A DNA stretch of 64,000 nt from Mansonella perstans (taxonomy: Eukaryota; Nematoda; Chromadorea; Rhabditida; Onchocercidae): the NCBI GenBank assembly GCA_037074765.1, contig JBAMDO010000176.1, positions 54,462 through 118,461 of the forward strand, written 5' to 3'. Shown here in pieces: positions 35,126-46,690 of the stretch. Every line of letters starts with the position of its first letter. The first letter of the stretch is position 1. Both the position numbers and the translations under genes were made by a program. A model generated the notes under the pieces. It saw only the letters and a list, made by a program, of their open reading frames with translations, did not search any database and was not told the DNA's origin.

Positions 35126-37188
35126 TCAGCCGAAGATATAAGGATTCTTTTCCGGTGGGATCTTATGTCTTTGTGTTACACTGAGAACACCCAAACTTTC
35201 GCCATATTTGTTTCCATACCATACTGAATATTTTATAAATTTGTCATTCAATTTTCTGACTCCTCATCATGATATTTAATTCCCTTTAGAATGTCAGTAC
35301 ATATCGAAGTTTATAGTTTGTAATAGTAAAAAATAAGGCAAAGCAAAGAAGTGAAGAACATGTTATTGTGAGGATGAAATGGTCGGATTGTATAATGGAG
35401 TTTACCTAGAAGTTCGATTCCTTCACTGATTGGCCTGAAGACGCGATAATAAACTGAACCATTGTATTGGAAAGCAATCAAATTTTGTTCGTTTTCAACT
35501 AAAGATTTAACGCTATTCAAAAACCAGTAAGGACCGCAGTTATTTTAAAAACAAGCTATGTTTCACCACAGTAGTATCGAAGAAGCTCTGTGTTGGAATA
35601 CACAAAGCTTCTTCGGCAGAAGGTGAACACGCCTTAAGTTACTTTTAAAAGCATATTGTTCGTGTGTTTTTTAAAACTTAATGAGCTTAATGAGAAAACA
35701 GAAATATGATCTGCCCCCATCTGGGTATTCAAATTTTCATTCTCTGTTAACTTCGCTACCTTAACAAGCAAATTGTTGGACTAACAAAGTAAAAGAACCG
35801 AAAGCAAGAGAGGCAAAAAATTAATCACTACTTACACCTTGAACTATTTATGTAACGCATCCAGTTAGAATATCTTGGATCACTGCCATCAATATACTGT
35901 GATGGTTTCCCACTGATACGAATTTCCCAAGAATAACCATTTTGATCGGCTTTCTTCGCATCAGACAACAATATTCCTGGAATCATGCAGTTTGAAAATG
36001 GTAATATTAACTCCAGTCATTGGTCATTTTATAAAGGAATCAATCTACCTTGATATGGGCCAAATACCAGTCCTACTGGTATGTCCATTTTTGCAAAAAC
36101 TCCTAACCCTGCTTTCGGAATTTTGGAAGTTTTAATTTCGAAAAAAGCAGGTAACGTTTGTTCTGCTCTTGGCTTATTTTCTTCGCGTACCTGAAATTGG
36201 CTTATTGTCTTCGCATACCTGAAAACAAACACTAATAGCACAAACATAACAACATAGACAAACTCTCAGTAGTTTCTTTAGGATACCCAATCACTCCGGA
36301 AATTAGAGAATTTAAAGCATGTAGATAATTAATGAATGCTACACTAATCTTAACACATTATTGTAAGTAAATTATTACAGAAAAGTTATTATATAATTAT
36401 TACATAATAATAATTATTATAGGATTATTTACAGGATTATTATTATACGTATGTTTGTGGTTTTTCTTGCTTATAAACGTACTTCTCTGTAAACGTACTT
36501 CTCTGTCACTGACAATAAACAGTGGATGCAGCCGACACGATGCCCGATAGTAAACTCCACAAAGATCACAATCTGGAAAATACTTTTTTTTACAGTTAAG
36601 TGAATTTTCTTTTATAGGCAAGAAAAATCACAAGCATACGTATGTAATCGTCATCCTCTAATTCTGATTCTGCCAAAACAATGCCGAAAGTTTTCAACTG
36701 CTTCTCTGAAAAGACAATAAAATAACTGACCAGAGATTAAGAATAGTGTTCTTAGATTTCGAATATGCGTTCGACAAATAAAAGGCATAAACTCAATAAT
36801 TCAATCATATTTGAAATTCCAATCTAAGAAATGTTAATTTTTCAAGTCGAAATGTTTTGAACAGCAACATTACAAGCAAACGATTTATGAAAGAATGATA
36901 ACTTCATGTCAATGTTAGATGTGCATTTGTGCATGTTTTCTCAAGAAATCAAAACAGTCTGCAGCGCGAAGGAATTCAACAACATGGATTTGAAGATGTT
37001 ACTGTTACTGAACATTTCGATAGCCCTGATTATAATGGCATAAAATCTATTATAATTAATTACTATGGTAAAATCTATCATAATTAATTACTACCTGATA
37101 ATTTTTGCAGCAAACAATACTTTGGGTTGCTGCACTCGCTGGGCATCAATTTGACCGTTCGTTCTACAGCGTCAACAACAAGATACAT
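35126..37188 (-). CDS. set-17: PR/SET-domain histone methyltransferase, PRDM9/SET-17 type
   Basis: Seven exons on the minus strand: 37188-37095, 36705-36640, 36572-36499, 36190-36049, 35976-35836, 35498-35406 and 35223-35126. They sum to 708 nt, 235 residues, with every phase matching. The sequence follows the PRDM7/9 PR/SET core in order: DDDYIHCDLC, a Cys/His knuckle as in PRDM9, then IPKAGLGVF (cofactor loop), GPYQG, GYSWEI, NWMRYINSSR, ENEQNLIAFQY, YYRVFRPI, and ELLVWYG near the C-terminus. This family transfers methyl groups to histone H3 Lys4 (and Lys36 in mammals) using S-adenosylmethionine, in the nucleus. There is no KRAB domain and no zinc-finger array, as in C. elegans SET-17. The ATG follows TTTTATAG directly, so this may be a trans-spliced start or an internal exon. 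The intron after 36499 has duplicated splice sites at both ends. Confidence 0.88.
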
Positions 37189-38549
37189 CTATAAAAAAAA
37201 AATTCTAGAATGAGTCACTCTTGATAAATGTATGTCAGAACACAGCAGAACTTAATAAAATTTTAAACAAATTTCATTCTACCAACAATAATCGTCTTCA
37301 TCAGAAGATATCGTATCGTATGTAATCCATGCATGAAACAAATGAAAATAACGAAATGATAAATGAAACAAATACTAAAAACAGAAGGTAAGAAATGAAA
37401 TGAAAGCAAAGGGAAGTAAAAAAAAAAAAAAACAAATAAGGAAGGCTTTTTGTTAGCTTAACGAAAAGCAACCTTTGAACTCTCTAGTAGTAACAAATCA
37501 GCATCCTTAAACCTTGTCGATTATGAAAATCTAAAGAATATTACATCGTTCTGTGAATTATATCTACAAAGACAGATTAATAATGAAAAAATGATTCGAT
37601 ATTGTTAGGATAATGCTATCATTAACTAAGATACTGCAAGAAGTACTTGGAGACAATCATTCTGTTCATTCCTACAATGAAATCTACTTGAAGTTCTGTG
37701 AAGAGAATTTATTCATTGTAATGATAAAACAAACTAGATTCAGCAACTGATAAGGTCACTATGTTAGGACAATGTTATAGGGAATGATGTAAAAATGAGC
37801 TAATCAACAAATAGCAGATCAATTTGCAGGTTCACTATTGTAAGTGATATAAGGATGAAGCATATTTAATGAGTTAAAATTCATAGTATAAAGATTAGAT
37901 AGTATAAAGTGCATAAGATACTTTTTGTACAAGAATTTTAAGACTAAATTTGGTATGATCATTAGAAGTAGAAATAACAAAAGCATAATATGCATACCTC
38001 CTCCTGCGTGGAGACACAACTTTGACGATCTAAGCAGTCATCCATTGACCAACTGACCAGTGTCACTTCTGTAATCCTTGTAAACAAATTACTTATTTTT
38101 CCTGAAATTTGAATGCTTCATCGGATGAGAAAAATTACTAGCAAAGAGAGAGAAAGAGTACGAAATGATGATAATGAATTAATTCACCAAGTAAAGTTTG
38201 AGAATTCTAATTCTATCCAAAAATTCCTATATTTCAATTGAATTTGAATTTCAATTGAATGTCAGAAAAGAACAACACATTTATATATATCTGTCGATGC
38301 AGTAGTTTTCAGATAAAAAAAAATGATTCTAACTTGACCTATAGCTTTGTTCTAATCTCATTTGACCTGTCAACCACTGTTAATTGGCCTGATCTATTAA
38401 CTTATTACAATTACAAGAGAAATAATTTGCAGACTTAGACAAACACAAACAGCCCGTTTCTCTATGCATACTCCGCCCTTTGTCGCGAAATCTCCGTTAG
38501 ATTCCCGAAGTCCTCCTAAGTGGGAGGAAAGGTCAAACAAAGAGAAAGG
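37189..38549. other. Divergent intergenic region
   Basis: Between the starts of the PR/SET gene (minus) and the bc1 subunit gene (plus). A short relatively GC-rich block at 38455-38545 just before the plus-strand start probably holds that gene's promoter. No other gene seen. Confidence 0.45.
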
Positions 38550-39407
38550 ATGAAGTTGTCACCGGTGCGTTTAGGCTTGGAATTCGGGAAGCTCGGGAAG
38601 GTAATCAATTAATTACTTATCTTAATGCAGTAGAAATTCCTTCATTGTACCTGAAAAAGACGACGTTCAATTTTATTCTTTTCAAACTTAGTGCTCAGTT
38701 TCTTCTTACTCTGCTAATTAATTAATCACTTATCTATGTATCTTTACTTATCAAATATAGGCCATTTCAGATTTATGGGCAGTATAAATTTACATTGGCT
38801 CCGAATGAGCAGAAAATATTCAAAGGATTTTGGAAAGATGCTACCATTAAGGTATGCTTTTGTAACATCGTGCTAACATTCAGAAATGATAGATACTGAT
38901 TGTCTGTAATACATTTACTATTATCATTTATGCTTATTTAGCTTCATTTTGGTCATATGATAACTACTAACTAGAAGAACTGATATGGATAGTAATAAGC
39001 AAAAAGAATGATAAAAAATTATGATCTGATCTTGAAATGAAAGATAGAATATTTTGTCAACAGCGATAAACATACTTATGGTGATGTTTAGCTGCTTGTA
39101 CATACCTCTGAGATCTCCATAATTTGTAGTTTTTGAAGGCAATAATCAAATAATGCATTGATAACTGAGGCATGTGTGACAACAATGATATTGCTGTAGC
39201 TTCTCTGAATGTGCCTTTCAAATATTTTGCAATGAATGATGGTTGCAGGTATTGAAAAACTCATGGATAGATCGTTGGTATCTTTGGTTGCCTCAAGGTG
39301 TAATATTCTACTTCTTGACAAAGCTATGCGTGAAAATGAATCATGAACATTATCGGAAGAAGCCAGAGGAATTCATCAATGAAGGCATACCAAAGGATAC
39401 AAATTAG
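38550..39407 (+). CDS. Cytochrome bc1 complex subunit 8 (UQCRQ/QCR8)
   Basis: Three exons, 38550-38600, 38771-38851 and 39249-39407, all phase 0, encode 96 residues. The second exon starts after CCATTTCAG, not at the earlier ATATAG, which would run into a stop. The protein follows the UQCRQ plan: an N-terminal LEFGKLGK segment, YKFTLAPNEQKIFKG as in the YSLSPFEQRA motif of mammals, a single membrane helix LPQGVIFYFLTKLCV at about 60-76, and a charged tail (EHYRKKPEEF). It is the small ubiquinone-binding subunit of mitochondrial complex III, beside cytochrome b in the inner membrane. A poly(A) signal AATAAA is at 39541-39546. Confidence 0.85.
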
Positions 39408-40235
39408 TCATCAATGGGAAATTTTTAGTGTTAAATCTACATTAATAATTTAGTGTATCGGCTTACTGTATCTTGTATTTAAATCTTTATAATTTACTAA
39501 GATGCATTTCATAATAGTTTTTTTATTATATGCAATTATAAATAAATCAGAGTTTCAAATATTTGATAATATACTGTAAAATGTATCAGGGCTGCTGATC
39601 ACTTGATTTATCAATGACGATTAGACTTTGAGGCTTTGTCCATTGATAAAAGTCAATTAAACTTAGATGGTGATTTCTAAGTTTTCCTATTTTTACTTAC
39701 ATAAAAAAATTGTACCGGATGAAATCTTTAGTAGGTTTGTAGTAAGATAGTTATTACGACTGGCTTATTTATTACTTATCACTGATCGATATGCAGTTTG
39801 CATTTCGTGATGTACGAGATAAATGCTGATATATTTGTATACGGGAACTCGCAAAATGTCTTGTGGGACAGAGTCAATGAGGATTTATCATGATTGCTTA
39901 TCGATTTATAGTTTAGTTTCACTTTTTATATCTGATGCCAAAAGAAATGATTGTTTCTTTTGCATACTGTATTTAATAAGTTTCATTTTAAGGAATAATC
40001 AGTGTTTAAATACGGTCGAGAACTTGGAGAGGGATAAAATCGAGTATTTTTACTGTTTTTTTTTTCTTTTTTTTTTTTAATTTCATAGGAATAGAAAATA
40101 GCAAACACTATGAAGAAATATGCTTCCTCTAACGCGGATCAAATAAGGCGGTAGTTTAGCCGGGTAAATAACAAATATGTGCTTTTCATTGTATGGCTGA
40201 ATATCTCTTGAAAAGTCTATAACTTGCTCATAAAA

Positions 40236-40405
40236 TGTTAGGGTATTTTGAACATGCTTATGAAACGGTAGGATATTTTGAACTTGTTTATGAAATGGCA
40301 AGATATTTTGAACTTGTTTATGAAATGGTAGGATATTTTGAACTTGTTTATGAAACGGTAGGGTATTTTAAATTTGTTTATAAAACGGTAGAATATTTTG
40401 AATTT
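40236..40405 (+). repeat. 30-bp minisatellite with open frame
   Basis: Five to six copies of GTAGGATATTTTGAACTTGT plus ten further bases. The unit is a multiple of three, so the plus strand stays open and would encode a ten-residue repeat (VGYFELVYE-type) inside a 97-codon frame, 40235-40528. No sign that it is translated. Confidence 0.85.
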
Positions 40406-41960
40406 ATCTTTTGGCATATCTCCGGAGAGCTATATCTGACATGTTCATGCTCATTTGATATCGGTGTAACAGAACAATTTGTGATATGGAATTCAGCTCA
40501 TTCTCTAGATCATATCATCGACATATAGAGATACGTTCTGTGCTGAACGACGTAGCAACTGTTCTGAAAATTTCGAACTATTCATAATCTAATATTTCAA
40601 ATTAAAAATGAAGTTTAGGAATTCAAATTCATCTGGACCAGCTGAGAAAGACCGGTACTTTTGCTTTCATCTGTGTTTGGAAATGAATGTGTGGGATTTT
40701 GTAAGTGGAATTAGGCCAGTACTTCAGTTTCGATTTCCCAGTCACATGATTAGGCAGTCTTTACATCCAGAATTCATCTCAAGAAGCCTTTATGATTTTT
40801 GATGTGCAAAACTGATTTTCTTCCGTAATTTATCAAAATTTGCATTACATCGCCATATTCTTATCATTGAATGCGACCGTTTGTAAACACAATTATGAAT
40901 TTTCCTTATCACCTGTCTCCCCTTATACTGTTGACATGCTTATCATTCAACTAAAACAAACTGATAAATATTTTTTACAAAGCAAATCTGTATGTAAATG
41001 TAAAGTATTCCAAAAACTAAAACTACTAAAATCGAATACAAAAATTTCCATTAAACATATAGTCAATTTAAGATTAACAAAGACAACATGAGAGAAAAGT
41101 ATCACAGATGCAATTAATTAATATAAACGAATAGTCGACTGGTGAATAAAATAAGAATTGTTTGGTCAAAGGGCTACTACTAATTGATCGGATTGTACCA
41201 ATACACGGATGGAAGTGAACTAAGTAAAGAAAGAAAGATGGAAACTAGTGAATTTGATGAAACTGAATTCTTAATAAAAATTCATCAATCAGTTGAGAAA
41301 AATAAAAGTTGTATTGTAATCATGTAGAATATGCGACAGTATGCTGCACCTGCCGAAGTTTCTGAATGAATTTTAATTACAGACTCATACAATATATGAA
41401 ATGACAGAATACAAATTTTTATTAATTCTTGTTCTTTGTTAAAATAAAATAAATCTAGAAAGTCGTTTAAATTTTCTGTCAAAATGGTTGTAAAATTTGA
41501 AATCGATCACAAGTCTACTGTGATTTATCTCTTTATTATTCAAGTACCACAACTTGCTGCTATGCTATCTTAGTTTTAAATCTAGCAGCAATACAATGTC
41601 TAAATACTAAATAGCATATGAGATTAATATTTTTATTTGATTAATAAAATAACAAATAGTACTTAATAAAAATTGTATTATGATGGGAAAAGAATGAAAC
41701 GAAAATATTGAAGCTAATTTATTGTTTTATTAATTTAATGTTGTAATTGGAGAAGTTAACTTGTTTATTCACTTCCAGATGTTCCCACTGTTCTATTATC
41801 AATTGCAGCTGAGAAGACAATTAAGGAATGGCGAAAAATTTAATAATTATTTATAATATTTACAAAAAACAAGCAATGTTTTTACGAATGTCATCGTTCA
41901 TTTCTTTAGATGACCAATAGAAATTGTTATTGGACAATGGAGAAATTTCTTGCATTGCAC

Positions 41961-42145
41961 AATTTTGTTATCGTCGATTAATCAAATGACAACCACTGCT
42001 CTGTCCACTCTATTTGATATCGATTGATCAAATGACAACTACTGCTATGTCCATTCTAACTAATGTCAATTGATCAAACGATAATCCCTACTATGTCCAC
42101 TCTCTTTAATGTTGATTGACAAATGATAATTACTGCTATGTCCAC
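41961..42145 (+). repeat. Degenerate minisatellite upstream of calreticulin
   Basis: Three to four imperfect copies of a roughly 50-57-bp unit centred on TATGTCCACTCTATTTGAT and TTGATCAAATGACAAC. Confidence 0.75.
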
Positions 42146-42181
42146 TCTATTTCATATAAATAAATCAAATGAGAACGTAAA

Positions 42182-42370
42182 ATGCGTCACATGCATAACA
42201 TACGTAACATATACGTCACGTTACTCAATGTATCGCCAGTTGTCTCCTCCCCCTTACAAACCATAATGAAGGCAGACGCGTTATCGATCAGTGGCACCGC
42301 CCACCGATCGCTTAGATGTCGTGAGCTGATTGGTGGAATGCTGACGTGGACCAGTAAGCGTGCGATCCCT
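42182..42370 (+). promoter_or_regulatory. Calreticulin promoter with UPR-type element
   Basis: A GC-richer block in AT-rich surroundings. It contains ATTGG (inverted CCAAT) at 42329-42333 and TGACGTGG at 42342-42349, the binding site reported for XBP1/ATF6 in ER-stress promoters, separated by 8 nt. Another TGACGT core on the minus strand lies at about 42213-42219. Calreticulin is a classic target of the unfolded protein response, so the placement fits. Confidence 0.6.
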
Positions 42371-42702
42371 TAACTGACGGTGCAACTGTTTAATATTAAT
42401 GTTTTGCTGGCAGTTAAATGATCAGTGGTTGTCCAAAGAGTTGCGAGTTTCGTGCGGTCCTTCTAGGCTTGATTGCTTACATTCAATACTTTTGTTTCTA
42501 GTTATTCAGGTTCTTTCAGCCTATCTAATTTCACCCTTTTAGGCTGCAGGTACTTTTCAGTAGAAGCATATTTTGTAACTAAAATAATTAACAGTAATTA
42601 TTTTGGAATGAAAAATTTGTTGGAATGATGGTTATGTAATGTATAAATAATGTGTTTTTTACTGACCATATATTTGTCATATTTATGTGTAAGTTTCAGA
42701 AA

Positions 42703-45569
42703 ATGCAATTGTATTTGCTGTTAGGACTTATTTGCTTCTCAACAATCGGTGCTAAAATATATTTCAAGGAAGAATTTTTGAGTAAGTTGAGATATGCTTC
42801 GAAAAACAATGAAATTCTTCTATCACATTAATTAAATGTTGAGAGCAAAAAAAATCAAAAAGATTGATTGGTTGAGATAAGGGAATGCTATCAAAGTTCA
42901 AAAAGTTAGGATGTCATAGTGTTAATTATTGATTTACAATCTGTTGCTTGATTCTCTCAAATGCTTTATTAATTGGCCTAGTAGTAAAAAGTTCCATTTT
43001 GGGGATAGTTTTTTTTTTGAGAATAATTATATCGCTAAATCTCGTGTTACTATTGAGGTAGGAAATTTGAAATTTCGGATTTTCAGATGATGAGTGGGAA
43101 AAAAGGTGGATAAAGTCAAAACACAAGGATGATTTCGGCAAATGGGAATTATCACATGGAAAATTTTATGGTGATGCTGTGAAGGATAAAGGTCTTCAGA
43201 CATCACAGGTACAGTTTTCTTAAAAGGTATTAGAATGGTAATAAAATATCCCTTTACACTTCCATTACAAACAGTCTTTGAAATTATGTGGTGCACATTG
43301 GTAGATGGTTCATGTAATTTTCTTGTGTATTGCAGGATGCGAGATTTTATTCTATTGGTGCCAAATTTGACAAGGGTTTTTCTAACAAGGGCAAATCGCT
43401 AGTTATCCAATTTAGTGTCAAGCATGAACAAGACATCGACTGCGGCGGTGGCTACATTAAGGTAAAAATTATTTCATAGGACATTTTTTTGCTTATTCCT
43501 ATGATGGAAAACGATGAAATGATTTATTTCACTCATTTAAATCCGTCAGGACGTTTTTTTTTTGTGTGTGCTGTGTCATCTTCTATCACAACACGAAGTC
43601 TGGCACTTTAAAAGATTCATTTTTCATAGCCTTGTGATCTAACTAGCTTTAGTAAATAGATAGTCTTGTGATCTAAACTAGTTTTAGTGAATAGATAGTC
43701 TTGTGATCTGAACTAGTTTTAGTGAATAGATGGTCTTGGGATCTGAACTAGTTTTAGTGAGCCTTAAAAAGTGCTACTGTTCAAGTTTATTTCATGGAGC
43801 TTCACTGGCAGTACTTCTTGAAAGAGTGCAAATTCGCTTAATCAGCTTTGAGATATAGCTATTTTATATCTTTTTAGCTAATGGCATCAGATGTAAATCT
43901 AGAAGACTTCCATGGCGAAACTCCTTATCATATCATGTTTGGTCCTGACATTTGTGGACCTGGGACCAAGAAAGTGCATGTCATATTCAATTACAAGGGT
44001 AGGAATCACATGATCAAGAAAGACATTCGATGCAAGGTTTTGTATTTTAATATATTTCCATCTTCGAATTGTCAGTGCTTTTCGTGGAGTTATCGGTAAT
44101 GCAAGGGTATATCGATGTCCATTCGAGAAGCTATATCAAAGCTTCTCGCGTATCTACTCGTTCATTTGCATCGCATGTTCGAGTTCGACCGAGAAAAACA
44201 TGTAGCTTTATTGTGATTCGACTTTTTGTGTTTTATGTATTCATTACTACAGGATGATGTTTTCACTCATCTATACACACTGATTGTGAATCCTGATAAC
44301 ACCTATGAAGTACAAATTGATGGTGAAAAGGCTGAGTCGGGCGAACTAGAAGCAGACTGGGACTTCCTTCCTGCGAAGAAAATTAAGGTTATCATCTTAG
44401 TGCTGTTTGGTTAAATGAAAAGATTGCTGTGAGGACAATTTCTATTCTTTTGGAAACTAGATATGCGATCTAAAAAATCTGTACAGAAAAATACTGGTGC
44501 AGCTTACCTACCATCTTATCACACATAGAAGTATGATTGAACAGAAATATTCAGGATCCAGACGCAAAGAAACCAGAAGACTGGGATGAACGGGAATATA
44601 TTGATGATGAGGATGACAAGAAACCGGAAGATTGGGACAAGCCAGAACACATTCCTGATCCTGATGCTAAGAAACCAGAGGACTGGGATGATGAAATGGA
44701 TGGAGAATGGGAGCCGCCAATGGTTGATAATCCAGAATACAAAGGAGAATGGAAGCCGAAACAGAAGAAAAATCCAGAATACAAGGTGAACTCATAGCAA
44801 ATTTTCTTTGCTTCCTATATACTGTTATTAGTAGAATATAATCGCTCTAGCTTTTCGTGTTGTTAATCTTATTTTAATTTTTTAGGGTAAATGGATTCAT
44901 CCAGAAATCGATAATCCAGACTATACTCCAGATGATAATTTGTACATTTATGAGGATATTGGAGCAGTTGGCTTTGATTTGTGGCAAGTAAAATCAGGAA
45001 CCATTTTCGATGATGTTATTGTGACAGACAGTGTAGAGGAGGCTAAGGTATAATTTCTGGCGTTCAGTCTCGGCTTTTTACTTTCTTTTTGAGAATGTCA
45101 TTTAAGACAGTTTTGCTGGTTCGACTGATAATTGTTTACATTTATGCTGTTGATTTTTGCATGACTGTGATTAGTCTTACTGGAATTTCATCACATTCCA
45201 AATGTTGTCACGCAGTAATTAGTATCTTATTAATATCTATTTCGACTGGATCATTTATAGAAGTTTGGTGAAAAAACATTGAAAAAAACCAAAGAGGGTG
45301 AGAAAAAAATGAAAGAAAAACAAGACGAGGAAGATGAGAAGAAGAGGAAGGAAGAAGAAGAAAAGAAGAAAAGTGAAGAAAAAGATGAGGAAGAAAAAGA
45401 TGATGAAGAGAAGGAGGACGAGAAGGACGAAAAGAAAAAGGTGAGCTTATATTTGTATTTACATTTTTTTCTTGTCTTATCAAATTTATAAAATAAATAG
45501 TTCTAATGTTCTAATATTATAAAATAAATAAAAAATTTTCAGGATGGTGACGAACATGATGAATTGTAA
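42703..45569 (+). CDS. crt-1: Calreticulin
   Basis: Nine exons: 42703-42781, 43087-43208, 43336-43461, 43878-44036, 44253-44387, 44555-44785, 44886-45047, 45261-45440 and 45543-45569, giving 406 residues. Calreticulin is an ER-lumen lectin chaperone and calcium store. Residues 1-17 are a signal peptide; the N-domain has the disulphide Cys in DCGGGYIK and [10 protein letters not shown] and the lectin residues around [11 protein letters not shown]. The P-domain (exon 6) carries three KPEDWD repeats followed by GEWEPP and NPEYKG/W repeats. The acidic C-domain (exon 8) and the terminal HDEL give calcium binding and ER retention. TTTCAG ends 3 bases before the ATG, fitting trans-splicing. AATAAA is at 45856-45861. 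Filarial calreticulin is known as an antigen (RAL-1 in Onchocerca). Confidence 0.97.
43630..43760 (+). repeat. Intronic minisatellite in calreticulin
   Basis: Three to four copies of a 34-35-bp unit (TCTTGTGATCTAAACTAG, then TTTTAGTGAATAGA) in intron 3. Confidence 0.85.
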
Positions 45570-46690
45570 TTCAGTGGTTGAATGTATGCCAAAAATGATT
45601 TTGTTGGCACGTCAACTGCCATATCGGTTTTTCTGATATTTGGCTTTGTTATTTTTTTACGCTAGGATCTCTTTGGAAAAAAAATTAAAATTTTATTGGT
45701 TGGGAAGAATTTTAATGCAGCAAAATGTAGGAAGAAGAAGTAGTGGGGCCTTGGGATGCTGTTGTGCTTAATTTATTCATTTAATATTAGTATCACCCGT
45801 GATTTGTTGATTCATTAACCTCGTTCCTTAATTTTGTTTATTTGTTCAGATCAGGAATAAATATTTTTATTCTTACAATGTGTATAATACAGGACACATA
45901 TGTTCTCACTTATTACAGATTCAATTATTACTAGAGTTATTTGCCAAATGAACCTGTTCATGATCTAAATAGTTGCAGTGGGATTTGTACTCTGCGCTTT
46001 TAGGAAATTCGTCCTCTAATTCATTTTTACTATTTTATTATTCGGGCTTCTTGTCGGCGTAAGATAATGGGGAAATTAGAATTTGAGAGGTGAGCATTAC
46101 AAGGAAGAAATAGATTAGATGAAGTGTGATAGATAAGCATTACACTGACGGAGGACTCGAATTGGCAGTTGACAGGTATCCTGTTCGTCATGAAGAGTAA
46201 TGACTGTTTGAAAGAAAAATTGGTGTTATCTTAGCCTTATTCTGCAGACTTCGAAGGTTTCTAAAAATTGATGCTTAGTTTTATTCTACAGACTTCAAGA
46301 TTTTCTTAAAATTGATGCTATCTTAGCCTTATTCTGCAGACTTTGAAGGTTTCTGTTATTTTTGATTCATCTTGCCAGCTACTTTGGGAAGATATACGCT
46401 GAAATGTTTTGTTTTGATTTAAGGATTCCTGTATATATTTCAGAGTTAGCAGGTCTAATTTTGATATAGCTTACTGTTTTAGATAAATTGGGTGGGAGAG
46501 GGTCATTCAATTTATTGACTTAAGAACACCTGCAATAAACGTCGTTAAAGCTGCTCTATATTGATGTAGCGGTCTATGATTGGCGTTCAGTTGACATGGA
46601 ACGTAGTAAAGGGCGTAATATATGATGAGTTAAGCAAACGTTGATTTGTGGTTATTCGGGAATGTCTAGGATTTAAACAAAGGTAAGCGA
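45570..46690. other. Intergenic region between the calreticulin genes
   Basis: Holds the calreticulin poly(A) signal, an imperfect 45-bp duplication (ATTCTGCAGACTTCGAAGG-type) at about 46235-46355, and the candidate promoter element of the second gene at 46579-46599. Confidence 0.5.
46579..46599 (+). promoter_or_regulatory. UPR-like element of the calreticulin paralogue
   Basis: ATTGG, 8 nt, then TGACATGG, 92 bp before the ATG at 46691. Same order and spacing as at 42329-42349, with one substitution (G to A) in the core that removes the CpG of ACGT. Confidence 0.45.

Larger units (their letters stand above)
39408..42180. other. Intergenic with minisatellites
   Basis: No convincing gene. Contains the 30-bp array at 40236-40405 and the array at 41961-42145, listed separately. 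Short open frames at 40608-40802 and 40840-41091 have no supporting splice signals or recognisable motifs. Confidence 0.5.

Noticed and set aside
39088..39321. Minus-strand 77-codon frame
   Set aside because: Overlaps and opposes the last exon of the bc1 subunit gene, whose product is clear.
44551..44784. 77-codon minus-strand frame in calreticulin exon 6 (and a matching one at 49039-49272)
   Set aside because: Antisense of the repetitive P-domain; present in both paralogues only because the sense repeats are conserved.
45208..45483. Ser/Phe/His-rich minus-strand frame
   Set aside because: Antisense of the Lys/Glu-rich C-domain exon of calreticulin.
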